Below, in pieces: positions 17,145 to 25,945 of a DNA stretch of 64,000 nt. Position 1 is the first letter of the stretch. The number at the start of each line of letters is the position of its first letter. Position numbers and translations under genes: made by a program. Source of the DNA: Streptomyces niger (lineage in GTDB: Bacteria > Actinomycetota > Actinomycetes > Streptomycetales > Streptomycetaceae); the NCBI RefSeq assembly GCF_000718305.1, contig NZ_JOFQ01000034.1:21709-85708 (forward strand). The letters are read 5' to 3'. Below the pieces are notes generated by a model that was given only the letters and a program-made list of their open reading frames with translations, had not been told where the DNA came from and searched no databases.

Positions 17145-20111
17145 ATGAGGCCGGGGACCCCCGGTCCACCGATGCTCTGTCGTCCGCGTCGTCCGCGTCG
17201 TCCGCGTCGTCCGCGTCGTCCGCGTCGTCCGCGTCGTCCGCGTCGTCCGCGTCGTCCGCGTCGTCCGCGTCGTCCGCGGAAGGTCGCCTTCTGGAGTCCG
17301 GACGGTCTGCCGCTGCCCGAGCCCGCCGGAGCGGCGGAAGCGAGGGAGCTGAAGGTCGTGCGGCGGCACGGCAACTCCGTCCGTAGCCGTACGGTTCCCG
17401 CGTTGTGCCTCACTATCGCCGACGCCCTGCCATTGCTCGTCCGGGCACGGCACGACCCGTCGGCGCATCCCGCTGCGGCCTGCTGGGGCGCTGCTGCTTG
17501 GCAGGCGCTGCACCTCGCGGCGCGCGGTCGCCTGCTCCCAGGCCTCACCGCCGGTGATGTGGACGCCTGGCGCGCCGGCCCGTGGGACGCCGAGGACGCC
17601 GCGCAGGTGCGAGCGATCGCCGCCGCCATGCCCGCAGAGGCATACGCAGTCCCCGTGCCCGACAGCAAGCCACTGCAACTGCATGCACCGAACGCACTGG
17701 TCCGTGCCTTCATCGATGCCGTCGTGGACGCCCTGCCGCGCACACCGGCAGCGGCACACGTGGCGGGCGCCCCGTTCGCCGCGGAGGAGCCCCAGCGGTT
17801 GCCTGGCGCGCGGGACTGGGCCGCAGAGGTCGCAGCCGGCGTGGACAGCGGAGTGCGGATCTCCCTGCGCCTGGATCTGGCCACACACGAGCTGTTCGAC
17901 ATCTCGGCGGAGGAGGAAACGCCGAAGACGCCGGAGACGCCAGAGGCTGAGGTGCCGGGAGCGGAGGCGCCAGAAGCGGAGACGACCGCGGGAGCGACAG
18001 GGGAGACAAGCGGCAGGGCCGGGGCTGCAGCAGCCGTGCTTCAGGTCAGCCATCTCACCGATCCGACACTCGTCGCCGACGCCCGACAGTTGTGGGAAGG
18101 GGAGGCGCCCGACGGGTTCGGGCCGCGCGCCCAGGTGGACACGCTGCTCGCGTTGCGGCGGGCGGCTCGTGTCTGGCCCCCGCTCGGCCGACTGCTCGAC
18201 CGCGCCGTCCCCGATGTGCTGTCACTCGACGAAGATGAGCTGTACGAGCTGTTGGGGGACGCCGCACCGCGCCTGAGGGCTGCGGGAGTCGCCGTCCACT
18301 GGCCCAAGGAGCTGGCTCGAGGCCTGACCGCGAGCGCCGTCCTACGGCCCGCGCCGGGGTCGGCCGCCGACGGTTTCGGTTTCTTCGAGGCCGAGCGGCT
18401 GCTGCGCTTCGAATGGCAGATGGCCCTCGGCGGAGTCCCCTTGAGCGACGCGGAGATGAACGTGCTCGCCGAGGCGCACCGCCCCCTCGTACGGCTGCGT
18501 GACCAGTGGGTGCTGGTGGACCCCGCACTCGTACGCAAGGCCCGCAAGCGCGAGCTGGGGTACCTCGACCCCACCGAAGCGCTCGCCATGACGCTCGCCG
18601 GAGAGACCGAGGTCGACGGGGAGCGCGTCGAGGTCGTACCGCTCGGAGCGCTCGCCGGCCTACGTACGCGCCTCACCTCCGACGCCGCACCCCTGGAAAA
18701 GCCTGCCGGACTTCAGGCCACGCTCCGGGACTACCAGCTCCGCGGCCTGGCGTGGCTGGACCGCATGACCACCCTCGGGCTCGGCGGCTGCCTCGCCGAC
18801 GACATGGGCCTGGGCAAGACCGTCACCACCATCGCCCTGCACCTGCACCGCGACCACCCCGACCCGACCCTCGTGGTCTGTCCGGCCTCGCTGCTCGGCA
18901 ACTGGCAGCGGGAGATCGAGCGGTTCGCCCCCGGCGTGCCCGTACGGCGTTTCCACGGGACGGGCCGCAGCCTCGCCGACCTGGACAAGGGCGGTTTCGT
19001 GCTCACCACGTACGGCACGATGCGCAGCAGTGCCAAGAGGCTGGCCGAGTGCTCCTGGGGGCTGATCGTCGCCGACGAGGCGCAGCACGTGAAGAACCCG
19101 CAGTCGTCCACGGCCAAGGCGCTGCGCACGATCCAGGCGCCTGCCCGGGTGGCCCTCACCGGCACCCCCGTGGAGAACAACCTCTCCGAGCTGTGGGCCC
19201 TGCTCGACTGGACCACTCCCGGGCTGCTCGGGTCGCTCAAGTCCTTCCGGGCACTGCACGCCCGCGACATCGAAGGTGGTGAGGTGCCGGGTGCCGCGGA
19301 GCGCCTCGCCAGGCTGATCAGCCCCTTTATCCTCCGGCGGAAGAAATCCGATCCCGGAATCGCCCCGGAACTGCCGCCGAAGACGGAGACCGACCATCCG
19401 GTGCCGCTCGGCCGGGAGCAGGTGGCGCTGTACGAAGCGGCCGTTCGCGAGACGCTCGCACGCATCGAGGCTGCCGACGGCATGGCGCGACGCGGATTGG
19501 TGATGAAGCTGCTCACAGTCCTGAAGCAGATCTGCAACCACCCTGCGCAGTACCTGAAGGAGGCCGCGCCCGGTCTCACCGCGCGCTCCGGAAAGCTCGA
19601 ACTGCTCGACGAACTGCTGGACACCATCCTCGCGGAGGACGGTTCGGTGCTGATCTTCACACAGTACGTGGAGATGGCGCGCCTCCTCGAAGAGCACCTC
19701 GGCGCCCGTGGTGTACCCACTCAGCTGCTGCACGGCGGGACGCCGGTTGCCCAACGGGAGGCGATGGTCGACCGCTTCCAGGCTGGGGACGTGCCGGTCT
19801 TCTTGTTGTCGTTGAAGGCGGCGGGCACGGGCCTGAACCTCACCCGTGCCGGGCACGTGATCCATTACGACCGCTGGTGGAACCCGGCTGTGGAGGAACA
19901 GGCGACGGACCGCGCCTACCGGATCGGGCAGACGCAGCCGGTTCAGGTCCACCGGCTGGTCACGGAAGGGACGGTGGAGGACCGCATCGCCGAACTGCTC
20001 ACCGCGAAGCGCTCCTTGGCCGAAGCCGTGCTCACCGGAGGCGAGGCCGCGCTGACCGAACTCACCGACGCGGAGCTCGCCGACCTCGTCACGCTGAGGA
20101 GGACGGCATGA
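17145..20111 (+). CDS. SNF2-family DEAD/DEAH helicase (Swi2/Snf2 ATPase)
   Basis: 988 residues as called. The N-terminal half is the bacterial SNF2-associated region (from KVAFWSPDGLPLPEP). The ATPase core begins near residue 525: Walker A DDMGLGKTVTT, VADEAQHVKNPQSSTAKAL (DEAQ box), ALTGTPVENNLSELWALLDW, then the C-terminal lobe with VLIFTQYVEM, GTPVAQREAMVDRFQ and AYRIGQTQPVQVHRLVTEGTVEDRI. The N-terminus carries the (RPR)n stretch from the 9-bp array. The start is uncertain: ATG 17145 has no well-spaced ribosome-binding site, while ATG 17063 behind AAGGGGG is excellent but in another frame, so a frameshift or an unrecognised start is possible. Its stop overlaps the SWIM gene by ATGA, implying coupled translation. 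Confidence 0.88.
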   Translation: MRPGTPGPPMLCRPRRPRRPRRPRRPRRPRRPRRPRRPRRPRRPRKVAFWSPDGLPLPEPAGAAEARELKVVRRHGNSVRSRTVPALCLTIADALPLLVRARHDPSAHPAAACWGAAAWQALHLAARGRLLPGLTAGDVDAWRAGPWDAEDAAQVRAIAAAMPAEAYAVPVPDSKPLQLHAPNALVRAFIDAVVDALPRTPAAAHVAGAPFAAEEPQRLPGARDWAAEVAAGVDSGVRISLRLDLATHELFDISAEEETPKTPETPEAEVPGAEAPEAETTAGATGETSGRAGAAAAVLQVSHLTDPTLVADARQLWEGEAPDGFGPRAQVDTLLALRRAARVWPPLGRLLDRAVPDVLSLDEDELYELLGDAAPRLRAAGVAVHWPKELARGLTASAVLRPAPGSAADGFGFFEAERLLRFEWQMALGGVPLSDAEMNVLAEAHRPLVRLRDQWVLVDPALVRKARKRELGYLDPTEALAMTLAGETEVDGERVEVVPLGALAGLRTRLTSDAAPLEKPAGLQATLRDYQLRGLAWLDRMTTLGLGGCLADDMGLGKTVTTIALHLHRDHPDPTLVVCPASLLGNWQREIERFAPGVPVRRFHGTGRSLADLDKGGFVLTTYGTMRSSAKRLAECSWGLIVADEAQHVKNPQSSTAKALRTIQAPARVALTGTPVENNLSELWALLDWTTPGLLGSLKSFRALHARDIEGGEVPGAAERLARLISPFILRRKKSDPGIAPELPPKTETDHPVPLGREQVALYEAAVRETLARIEAADGMARRGLVMKLLTVLKQICNHPAQYLKEAAPGLTARSGKLELLDELLDTILAEDGSVLIFTQYVEMARLLEEHLGARGVPTQLLHGGTPVAQREAMVDRFQAGDVPVFLLSLKAAGTGLNLTRAGHVIHYDRWWNPAVEEQATDRAYRIGQTQPVQVHRLVTEGTVEDRIAELLTAKRSLAEAVLTGGEAALTELTDAELADLVTLRRTA
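17180..17278 (+). repeat. Eleven perfect copies of a 9-bp tandem repeat
   Basis: TCGTCCGCG is repeated 11 times without a mismatch. All three forward frames stay open: (RPR)n in the SNF2 frame, (SSA)n in the frame that starts at 17063, and (VRV)n in the third. Confidence 0.95.
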
Positions 20112-22681
20112 CCGGTCACGAACACGGGCAGCACGGCGAGCACGAGCAGCACCATGAGTACGAGCAGCATGACGAGTACGAGCAGTACGGTGAGCACGAT
20201 GAGGCGCGGGCGTCTGCGGCCATGGGCGAAGGGCTGGAGAGGGTCCGCAGGGAGCTGGAGCGCGGACGGGCCAGGGCGCGGGCGCGCGAGGCCGCGGCGG
20301 AGGAGATCCGTGCCCGGGAGGCCGAGGGCGCGCCGGGCAGCGCCACCCACGTACCGGGCAAGGCTGACCACGAACCGGGCAAGGCTGACCACGCACCGGG
20401 CAGCGCTGCTCAAGAAGGGGACGATGGCGGCCCCGGTGCAGGCGAGCCGCGCGCGGGGGACCGTATGCGGCAGGCCGACATCCGTACGCAGCGGATCGAC
20501 GAGGCCGAGGAGGGGGACAGCGGGCAGACGTCCGGGACTCGGCAGCGGAGCGAGGCGGCCGAGCGCGCGCGACGGGCGGTGCGACGTACGGGCGAGGGAC
20601 CGCGGAGCGTCGGCCACGAGTCGGCCGGGACAGCGGCTCCGACGAACGAGGGTGAAGCGGACGCCGGACTGTCCTCCGCAGGAACACGTGGTGCTGCAGG
20701 CATAGGCCGTAGCCGTGCAGCCGAGCGGGCCCGGCAGGCGTTGAAGCGGGCAGCCCCTGAAGCGAGGCGTGCCAGGGAAGAAGCCTCCCGGCCCCCGGCC
20801 CGGGAGTCGCAGCAGGGCGCGGGTATCGCCGAGAACGTCGCAGGCGGCGCAGACGGTGCAGACGGCGCAGCGCAGGCGGCAGTGCGCCGGAGCGCGGCCG
20901 CAGAACGGGCCCGCCAAGCGGTGACCCGCCCTGGGCGGACCAGGACGCGCTCCGAGGACGACCGCCGGAACCGCGAGGATCGAGAGGACAACCAGGGCCG
21001 CGAAAAACACGAAGGCCGCGAAGACCGCGAGGACTACGAAAGCCGCGAGGACCGGCACGATGAGGCCCGTTCCGAAGCGGGCTCCAGCGACGAACGCCGC
21101 CCCGAGGGGCGCCACCCCGAGGAGCGCCGCCCCGAGGAGAGTCGCGACGGCCGTCCCGCCGCTCATTGGTCGGCTCCAGGCCCTGTCCCGGCCGACGTGA
21201 CCAGCGACCACGACCAGCTGCAGGTACGACGGCAACAGGCCTCGAAGCACGCGCCGCAGGGCCCAGGGCGTGTGGGGGACGCCCTGGGCGGCGGAGGCGA
21301 CCGGGGCGCTGCGAGCGCGGCGGTGGACGAAGCAGCGGCGGCGAGTCGGGTCGCGGGGCGGACCCGGGTGTTCCCCGCGGTGGCGGCCGGCGGTGTGGAC
21401 GGTGAGGAGTTCGCCGAGACCTGGTGGGGCCGGGCATGGCTCGAAGCGCTGGAGAGTACGGCGCTCGACACGGCGCGGCTGGCACGGGGCCGGGACTACG
21501 CGAGCGGTGGGCACGTGGGCCGCATCACCGTGGCCCCCGGGCGCATCTCGGCGCCCGTGACGGGGAGTCGGCCCTATCCCTACCGGGCCGAGCTCCGCCT
21601 GCGGCCCTTCTCGGACGCCGTGTGGGAGGCCTTCCTCGACGGCGTGGCTGCGCGGCCCGCTCACCTCGCCGCACTGCTGGGCAGGACCCTGCCGCGCGCG
21701 CTGGCCGAGCGTGGGGACGAGACGGGCGTACGGCTGTTGCCGGGCCCTGGGGACCTCGTACCGCGCTGTTCGTGCCCCGATCGGGGGCACCCCTGTAAGC
21801 ATGCCGCGGCCCTCTGTTTCCAGGCCGCGCGCCTGTTGGACGCCGACCCGTTCGTGCTGCTCCTCATGCGCGGGCGCGGCGAACGCGAGCTGCTCGACGA
21901 GCTGTCGCGGCGCAACGCCACGCACAGTGCCGACACCGAACGAGCGGCCCGTGCCACGCTGCCCGTGGTCCCGGCGCGTGCCGCGGTGCAGGCACGGGAA
22001 CTTCCGCCGCTGCCGCCCCCGTTGACCGTACCGGAGCACCCCGGTCGGCCCCCGGTGCTGCCGACGGCCGACGACCCCGCCATCGACCCGGCCGCCGTCG
22101 AGCTGCTGGCCGCCGATGCCGCCGCCCGGGCCCGTGCCTGCCTGGCCGCCGCGCAGGCTGCCGCTGCATCTCCGGAACACTCCAGCACCGCGTCTCGGGA
22201 ACGTTCCGGCGGCGCGTCTGGGGAGCACGGCTCCTCGCCGTTTCCCGCTCGCACCCTCTGGGAGGACGCGATCCGGCTGGTCGCCGGGGCGCATCCCACC
22301 TCCGGGCTGACCGCCAGCACCAGGGAGATCTACCGCGGCGTGGCCGAGGCCACCGGCCGTCCGGTGAGCGATGTGGCGCGGGCGGTGGCCGCCTGGCGGC
22401 AGGGCGGTGCCGAAGGTCTCGACCTCCTGGAGTCGACGTGGGATCCGCCGGCCGGTGACTTCGACCGCGCCCGCAGCGCCCTGTCGTCCGCGGACCTTCC
22501 CTCGCTGCGGCCCCGGCACAACCACCTCACGGACGCCGACCGCGGCATACAGCTCCGCTTCGGCCGTGACGGCCGCTGGTACCCGTACGAATCCGACCCC
22601 GGTACGGAGGACTGGTGGCCCACCGGCCGCGCCGACGACGACCCGGTGGGCGCCCTGACCCCGCTGCTCGCGACTGAATAG
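20108..22681 (+). CDS. SWIM zinc-finger protein with long repetitive disordered N-terminus
   Basis: An 857-residue protein. The SWIM motif (CxCxnCxH) is at residues 554-565: CSCPDRGHPCKH. It sits in the conserved region that starts FAETWWGRAWLEALES (about 435) and is characteristic of SWIM proteins paired with bacterial SNF2 ATPases. Residues 1-420 are low complexity: a His/Glu/Tyr run at 4-31; four 7-residue repeats (PGKADHx type, 77-104); three copies of a basic RSxAAERARxA motif (147, 201, 261); and a charged Arg/Glu/Asp block (280-350). The start codon overlaps the SNF2 stop. SWIM domains bind DNA or proteins; here it most likely partners the SNF2 motor. Confidence 0.88.
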   Translation: MTGHEHGQHGEHEQHHEYEQHDEYEQYGEHDEARASAAMGEGLERVRRELERGRARARAREAAAEEIRAREAEGAPGSATHVPGKADHEPGKADHAPGSAAQEGDDGGPGAGEPRAGDRMRQADIRTQRIDEAEEGDSGQTSGTRQRSEAAERARRAVRRTGEGPRSVGHESAGTAAPTNEGEADAGLSSAGTRGAAGIGRSRAAERARQALKRAAPEARRAREEASRPPARESQQGAGIAENVAGGADGADGAAQAAVRRSAAAERARQAVTRPGRTRTRSEDDRRNREDREDNQGREKHEGREDREDYESREDRHDEARSEAGSSDERRPEGRHPEERRPEESRDGRPAAHWSAPGPVPADVTSDHDQLQVRRQQASKHAPQGPGRVGDALGGGGDRGAASAAVDEAAAASRVAGRTRVFPAVAAGGVDGEEFAETWWGRAWLEALESTALDTARLARGRDYASGGHVGRITVAPGRISAPVTGSRPYPYRAELRLRPFSDAVWEAFLDGVAARPAHLAALLGRTLPRALAERGDETGVRLLPGPGDLVPRCSCPDRGHPCKHAAALCFQAARLLDADPFVLLLMRGRGERELLDELSRRNATHSADTERAARATLPVVPARAAVQARELPPLPPPLTVPEHPGRPPVLPTADDPAIDPAAVELLAADAAARARACLAAAQAAAASPEHSSTASRERSGGASGEHGSSPFPARTLWEDAIRLVAGAHPTSGLTASTREIYRGVAEATGRPVSDVARAVAAWRQGGAEGLDLLESTWDPPAGDFDRARSALSSADLPSLRPRHNHLTDADRGIQLRFGRDGRWYPYESDPGTEDWWPTGRADDDPVGALTPLLATE
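20332..20415 (+). repeat. Four in-frame 21-bp repeats inside the SWIM gene
   Basis: Units at 20332, 20353, 20374 and 20395 encode PGSATHV, PGKADHE, PGKADHA and PGSAAQE. The two central units are nearly identical in DNA, a sign of recent slippage. Confidence 0.85.
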
Positions 22682-22690
22682 AGTCACCCC

Positions 22691-24574
22691 GTGGAAGGTC
22701 TCGACACACTCACCAGCGCGCTGGCGCGGCGGACGCCCGAGCGGCTCGCCGTGCTGCTTGCCCGGCATGCCGAGCCGCTCTCGCGTCGGCCGGCTCCCGC
22801 ACGGCTCCGGGAACTGGCCGCCTCCCTCTGGTCGTACGAAACGCTCCACCAAGTGGTGCTCGGGCTCGACAAGCCGGGGCTGCACGTACTGGCCGTGACC
22901 GCGCGGCTCAGCCAGGAGCGCGCCCGGCAGGAGGCGCACGGGCCGGCGGCGCCCGAGCCGGGCACCGGGTACCAGTCCCTCATGGCCCACCGGCTGGCCT
23001 TCCCGGATCTCGCGGCGGAGCCGGTGCCGGTGGCCGAGGTGTACGCGGCCCTGACAGCGGCCGGGCACGGTGGCGACGCGGACCGTGAGGCCATCGGGGC
23101 GGCGCTGGAGGGGCTGTACGAGGTGGCGCTCGCCGCGCCGACGGAGGACGGCCGGGTCGTCGTCCCACCGCGTACGGCGCAGTTGATCGGCGGGCGTGAT
23201 CTCGGGGAGTTCGAAGCCGCGCCGTCAGTCGAGGAGACCGCCCAGGCCCCCGACCCCGCCCCCGAGCAAGCGTTGATCGCCGAGTCGCAGGCTGCGGCTG
23301 CCGGGCTCGGTGGGGCGTTGGAGCGGTTGCTCGCGGCGCTGGCGGTGCAGCCGGCGGCGCTGCGCAAGTCGGGCGGGCCCGCCGTGCGGGAGATCAAGCG
23401 GCTGGCGAAGGCCGCCGGCACGTCCGAGCCGCGTACCCGGCTCCTCCTGGACCTCCTGCTCGCGGCCGATCTGATCGCGCTGACCCGCACGCCCACCGGA
23501 ACCGTCGCGCTGCCCACCGGCGGTTACGACGACTGGCTCGCGCTGCCGCCCGGGGAGCGGCTGGTGCCCGTCCTCACCGCGTGGGCCGGGCACTGGGCGA
23601 TCGCGACATGGACGCCGTTCGGGGAGGCCCCGACTGCTCTGGAGCGCGGCGACGACCGCCGGGCCCCCGCGCTGCGCCACGGACTGCTCGCCGCGCTCGC
23701 CACCTGCACGGAGGGCGGGGCGGGCCGCGGCGTGCCGGTCCCCGCGCTGGATGCGCCCTCGCTGGAGGCGCTGCGGCCGTTGATCGCGGTCACGGCGTGG
23801 CACCGTCCGCTGGCCGTTGCCGACGAGCCGCTGATCCTGGAACGCGCCGCCCACACGCTCGACGAGGCCGCCTTCCTCGGGCTCGTCGCGTACGGGACGC
23901 TCACGCCGCTCGGCCGGGCTCTCCTGCGTACGGAGACGGACGCCGACCCCGCGCCGTTGCGCGGGGCGCTGCGGTCGCTGCTTCCACCCCCGCTCGAACA
24001 GGCCCTCTTCCAGGGCGATCTGACGGCAGTCGTGCCGGGGCCGCCCTCCACGGCGCTGTCCACGCTGCTCGCGCTCGTCGCCGACCGGGAGTCCGAGGAC
24101 AGTGCCACCGCGTGGCGGTTCAGCGGCGCGTCCGTCCGGCGGGCACTGGACGCGGGCCGCACGGCGGACGCGCTGATCGAGGACCTCACCGCGGTGTCCG
24201 CCACGGGGCCGCTGCCGCACCCGCTCACGTACCTGATCAAGGACACGGCGCGCACGCACGGGCGCATCCGGGTCGTACGCGCCGGCTGCTGCATCCGTTC
24301 CGACGACCCCGCCCTCGTGGCGGAGCTGGCCGCCCACCGGGCGCTGCGCGACCTGGGACTGCGGGCGATCGCGCCGACCGTGCTGGTCAGCGCGCAGGAG
24401 CCCGGGCCCACCCTGGAGGCGCTGCGTGCGGCCGGTTATGCCCCGGCCCTCGAAGCCGAGACCGGGACGACCGTCGTCGAACGCGCGCCGACGCATCGCA
24501 GTCGGGCGCCGCTCCGCAAGCCCGCCGATCATCTCGCCGTGGCTCGGCGGCTGTTGGACGGCGAGTCGGAGTGA
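22691..24574 (+). CDS. Helicase-associated (XPB/Ssl2-like, Helicase_C_3) domain protein
   Basis: A 627-residue protein with no Walker motifs. The C-terminal part (about 490-600: HPLTYLIKDTARTHGRIRVVRAGCCIRSDD, then LRAAGYAPALEAETG) matches the domain found at the N-terminus of bacterial XPB/Ssl2 helicases (PF13625-type). The N-terminal 250 residues include a winged-helix-like region (LRKSGGPAVREIKRLAKAAGTSEPRTRLLLDLLLAADLIALT). The GTG lies 9 bases after the SWIM stop, so it is the third gene of the SNF2 operon. A hairpin follows. It could be a DNA-binding accessory of the SNF2-SWIM pair; no function is established. Confidence 0.82.
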   Translation: MEGLDTLTSALARRTPERLAVLLARHAEPLSRRPAPARLRELAASLWSYETLHQVVLGLDKPGLHVLAVTARLSQERARQEAHGPAAPEPGTGYQSLMAHRLAFPDLAAEPVPVAEVYAALTAAGHGGDADREAIGAALEGLYEVALAAPTEDGRVVVPPRTAQLIGGRDLGEFEAAPSVEETAQAPDPAPEQALIAESQAAAAGLGGALERLLAALAVQPAALRKSGGPAVREIKRLAKAAGTSEPRTRLLLDLLLAADLIALTRTPTGTVALPTGGYDDWLALPPGERLVPVLTAWAGHWAIATWTPFGEAPTALERGDDRRAPALRHGLLAALATCTEGGAGRGVPVPALDAPSLEALRPLIAVTAWHRPLAVADEPLILERAAHTLDEAAFLGLVAYGTLTPLGRALLRTETDADPAPLRGALRSLLPPPLEQALFQGDLTAVVPGPPSTALSTLLALVADRESEDSATAWRFSGASVRRALDAGRTADALIEDLTAVSATGPLPHPLTYLIKDTARTHGRIRVVRAGCCIRSDDPALVAELAAHRALRDLGLRAIAPTVLVSAQEPGPTLEALRAAGYAPALEAETGTTVVERAPTHRSRAPLRKPADHLAVARRLLDGESE

Positions 24575-24602
24575 GGGCGTGGGCGGGGGCGTGACGGGGA
24601 GG

Positions 24603-24648
24603 GAGAGAGCCCTCCGGCCGGCTGTCCGTGCGGCCGGAGAGCCTCCCA
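24603..24648 (+). terminator. Terminator hairpin of the SNF2-SWIM operon
   Basis: A perfect 9-bp inner stem (24612-24620 with 24631-24639) flanked by a second GGGAG/CTCCC pairing. Confidence 0.7.
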
Positions 24649-24722
24649 CATCATGATCAACTAAGCGGCGCACGAGGTCAACGACGTGCCCGGCCGGCCG
24701 GTCGCTCCGGCAGAATGGTGGG

Positions 24723-25376
24723 GTGCGGCTGGAAGCGATCACATGGGAACGGCTGACCGACGCGCTCGCGGAGGAGGCGGCGGGCAGGACGGCACAGGAC
24801 GGCAGCCCGTGGCTGCGCGTGGGCATCGACGCAGCCCCTGCCGCGCGCCCCGGCGACTTGGCCGGGCGGCTCGCCGAAGCGTTGCGGCTGCGCGGCCGGT
24901 TCGTGCAGAAGAGCGGCACCTACGGGTTCCTGCGGCCGGCGTCGCTGCGGCTGGAGTACGGGCGGCACGACCCGGACGCGTACTACGGCGAGTGGTTCGA
25001 CCGGCAGGCGCTGTGGCGGGAGGTGTTCAACCCGCTGGAGCCCGGCGGCAGCGGCCGCATCCTGCCGGACCTGTGGGACCCCGAGCGCGACCGGGCGACG
25101 CGCAGTCCGTACGTCTCGCTGCCGCCCGGCGGTGTCCTGGTGCTGCACGGCCCGCTGCTGCTCGGACACTGGTTCCCGTTCGACCTGACCGTGCACCTCG
25201 GACTGTCCGAGGGCGCGCTTCGGCGGCGTACGGAAGAGGGCGAGCGGTGGACGCTGCCGGCGTTCGAGCGGTACGAGACGGAGGTCGCGCCCCGGGAGGT
25301 GGCCGACGTGGTCGTACGGGCCGACGACCCGCGACGCCCCGCATGGGGTGGTATCGGTGCACACGGGGGAGCGTGA
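24723..25376 (+). CDS. Uridine-kinase-like protein lacking a P-loop
   Basis: A 217-residue protein that resembles actinobacterial proteins labelled uridine kinase. It shares the FLRPASLRLEYGRHDPDAYYGEWFD and LPDLWDPERDRATRSPY segments, LVLHGPLLLGHWFPFDLTVHLGLSEGALRRRT, and the terminal DDPRRPAWGG. The place of the Walker A loop (residues 30-45, VGIDAAPAARPGDLAG) has no GxxxxGK[ST], so ATP binding and kinase activity are questionable. The GTG start has no clear ribosome-binding site; a CAGAATG hexamer just upstream could make it leaderless. Confidence 0.7.
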   Translation: MRLEAITWERLTDALAEEAAGRTAQDGSPWLRVGIDAAPAARPGDLAGRLAEALRLRGRFVQKSGTYGFLRPASLRLEYGRHDPDAYYGEWFDRQALWREVFNPLEPGGSGRILPDLWDPERDRATRSPYVSLPPGGVLVLHGPLLLGHWFPFDLTVHLGLSEGALRRRTEEGERWTLPAFERYETEVAPREVADVVVRADDPRRPAWGGIGAHGGA

Positions 25377-25459
25377 ACCCGCGCAGCCTCCGGCGCCCGA
25401 GCCCGTGCCTTCGGTAGCCCTCACCGTTCCTTGATCCACTGGCCGTTACCGTGAGGCGC

Positions 25460-25912
25460 ATGGCAATCGATGAAGTGGGCGAACAGGCAGTGCTGCCGGG
25501 CAGCACGGGGCCGACGGCGACTACGGAGGCGCATCCGCGCACGGTCGGCGCGGTCAGGACGGTGTACGCGCCGGACCACGACGGTGATCCGGACCCCGGC
25601 GAGATCGTGTGGACCTGGGTGCCGTACGAGGAGAACGACGGGCGCGGCAAGGACCGGCCCGTGCTGGTCGTCGCCCGGGAACCGGCGGGCACGCTGCTCG
25701 CCGTGCAGCTGTCCAGCAAGCGGCACGACGACCACGAGTGGATGGCGATCGGTGCCGGCCCCTGGGACCGCGCCGGGCGGCCCTCGTGGGTCGACCTGGA
25801 CCGGGTGCTGCGGGTGCATCCGGACGGGATGCGGCGGGAGGCCTGCGCGCTGGACCGCGGCCGCTTCAACCTGGTCGTGAACCGGCTGCGGGAGCGATAC
25901 GGCTGGCGCTGA
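25460..25912 (+). CDS. PemK/MazF-like family protein
   Basis: A 150-residue protein with the PemK/MazF barrel signature GEIVWTWVPYEENDGRGKDRPVLVVA (about 47-72) and SSKRHDDHEWMAIGAGPWD further on. MazF relatives are sequence-specific endoribonucleases, but this type has a 40-residue N-terminal extension and no antitoxin gene on either side, so it may not act as a toxin. The ATG at 25460 was preferred over the GTG at 25451. A TTACCGT hexamer 8-14 bases upstream could be a -10 of a nearly leaderless transcript. Confidence 0.75.
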   Translation: MAIDEVGEQAVLPGSTGPTATTEAHPRTVGAVRTVYAPDHDGDPDPGEIVWTWVPYEENDGRGKDRPVLVVAREPAGTLLAVQLSSKRHDDHEWMAIGAGPWDRAGRPSWVDLDRVLRVHPDGMRREACALDRGRFNLVVNRLRERYGWR

Positions 25913-25945
25913 GCCGATGCGGCCGGGTCGGATGCGGCCCGCGCG

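Noticed and set aside
17063..17386. 107-codon frame with an excellent ribosome-binding site and (SSA)n repeat upstream of SNF2
   Set aside because: Not listed as a gene because it is low complexity and overlaps SNF2 in another frame, but it is kept as a warning about the SNF2 start.
19943..23068. 1041-codon minus-strand frame opposite the SWIM gene
   Set aside because: The plus strand has a SWIM motif, translational coupling and operon order; the antisense product is Arg/Gly/Pro-rich low complexity.
25377..25459. Antitoxin gene upstream of the PemK/MazF-like gene
   Set aside because: Only 83 bases separate it from the previous gene and no small frame with an antitoxin-like helix is present.
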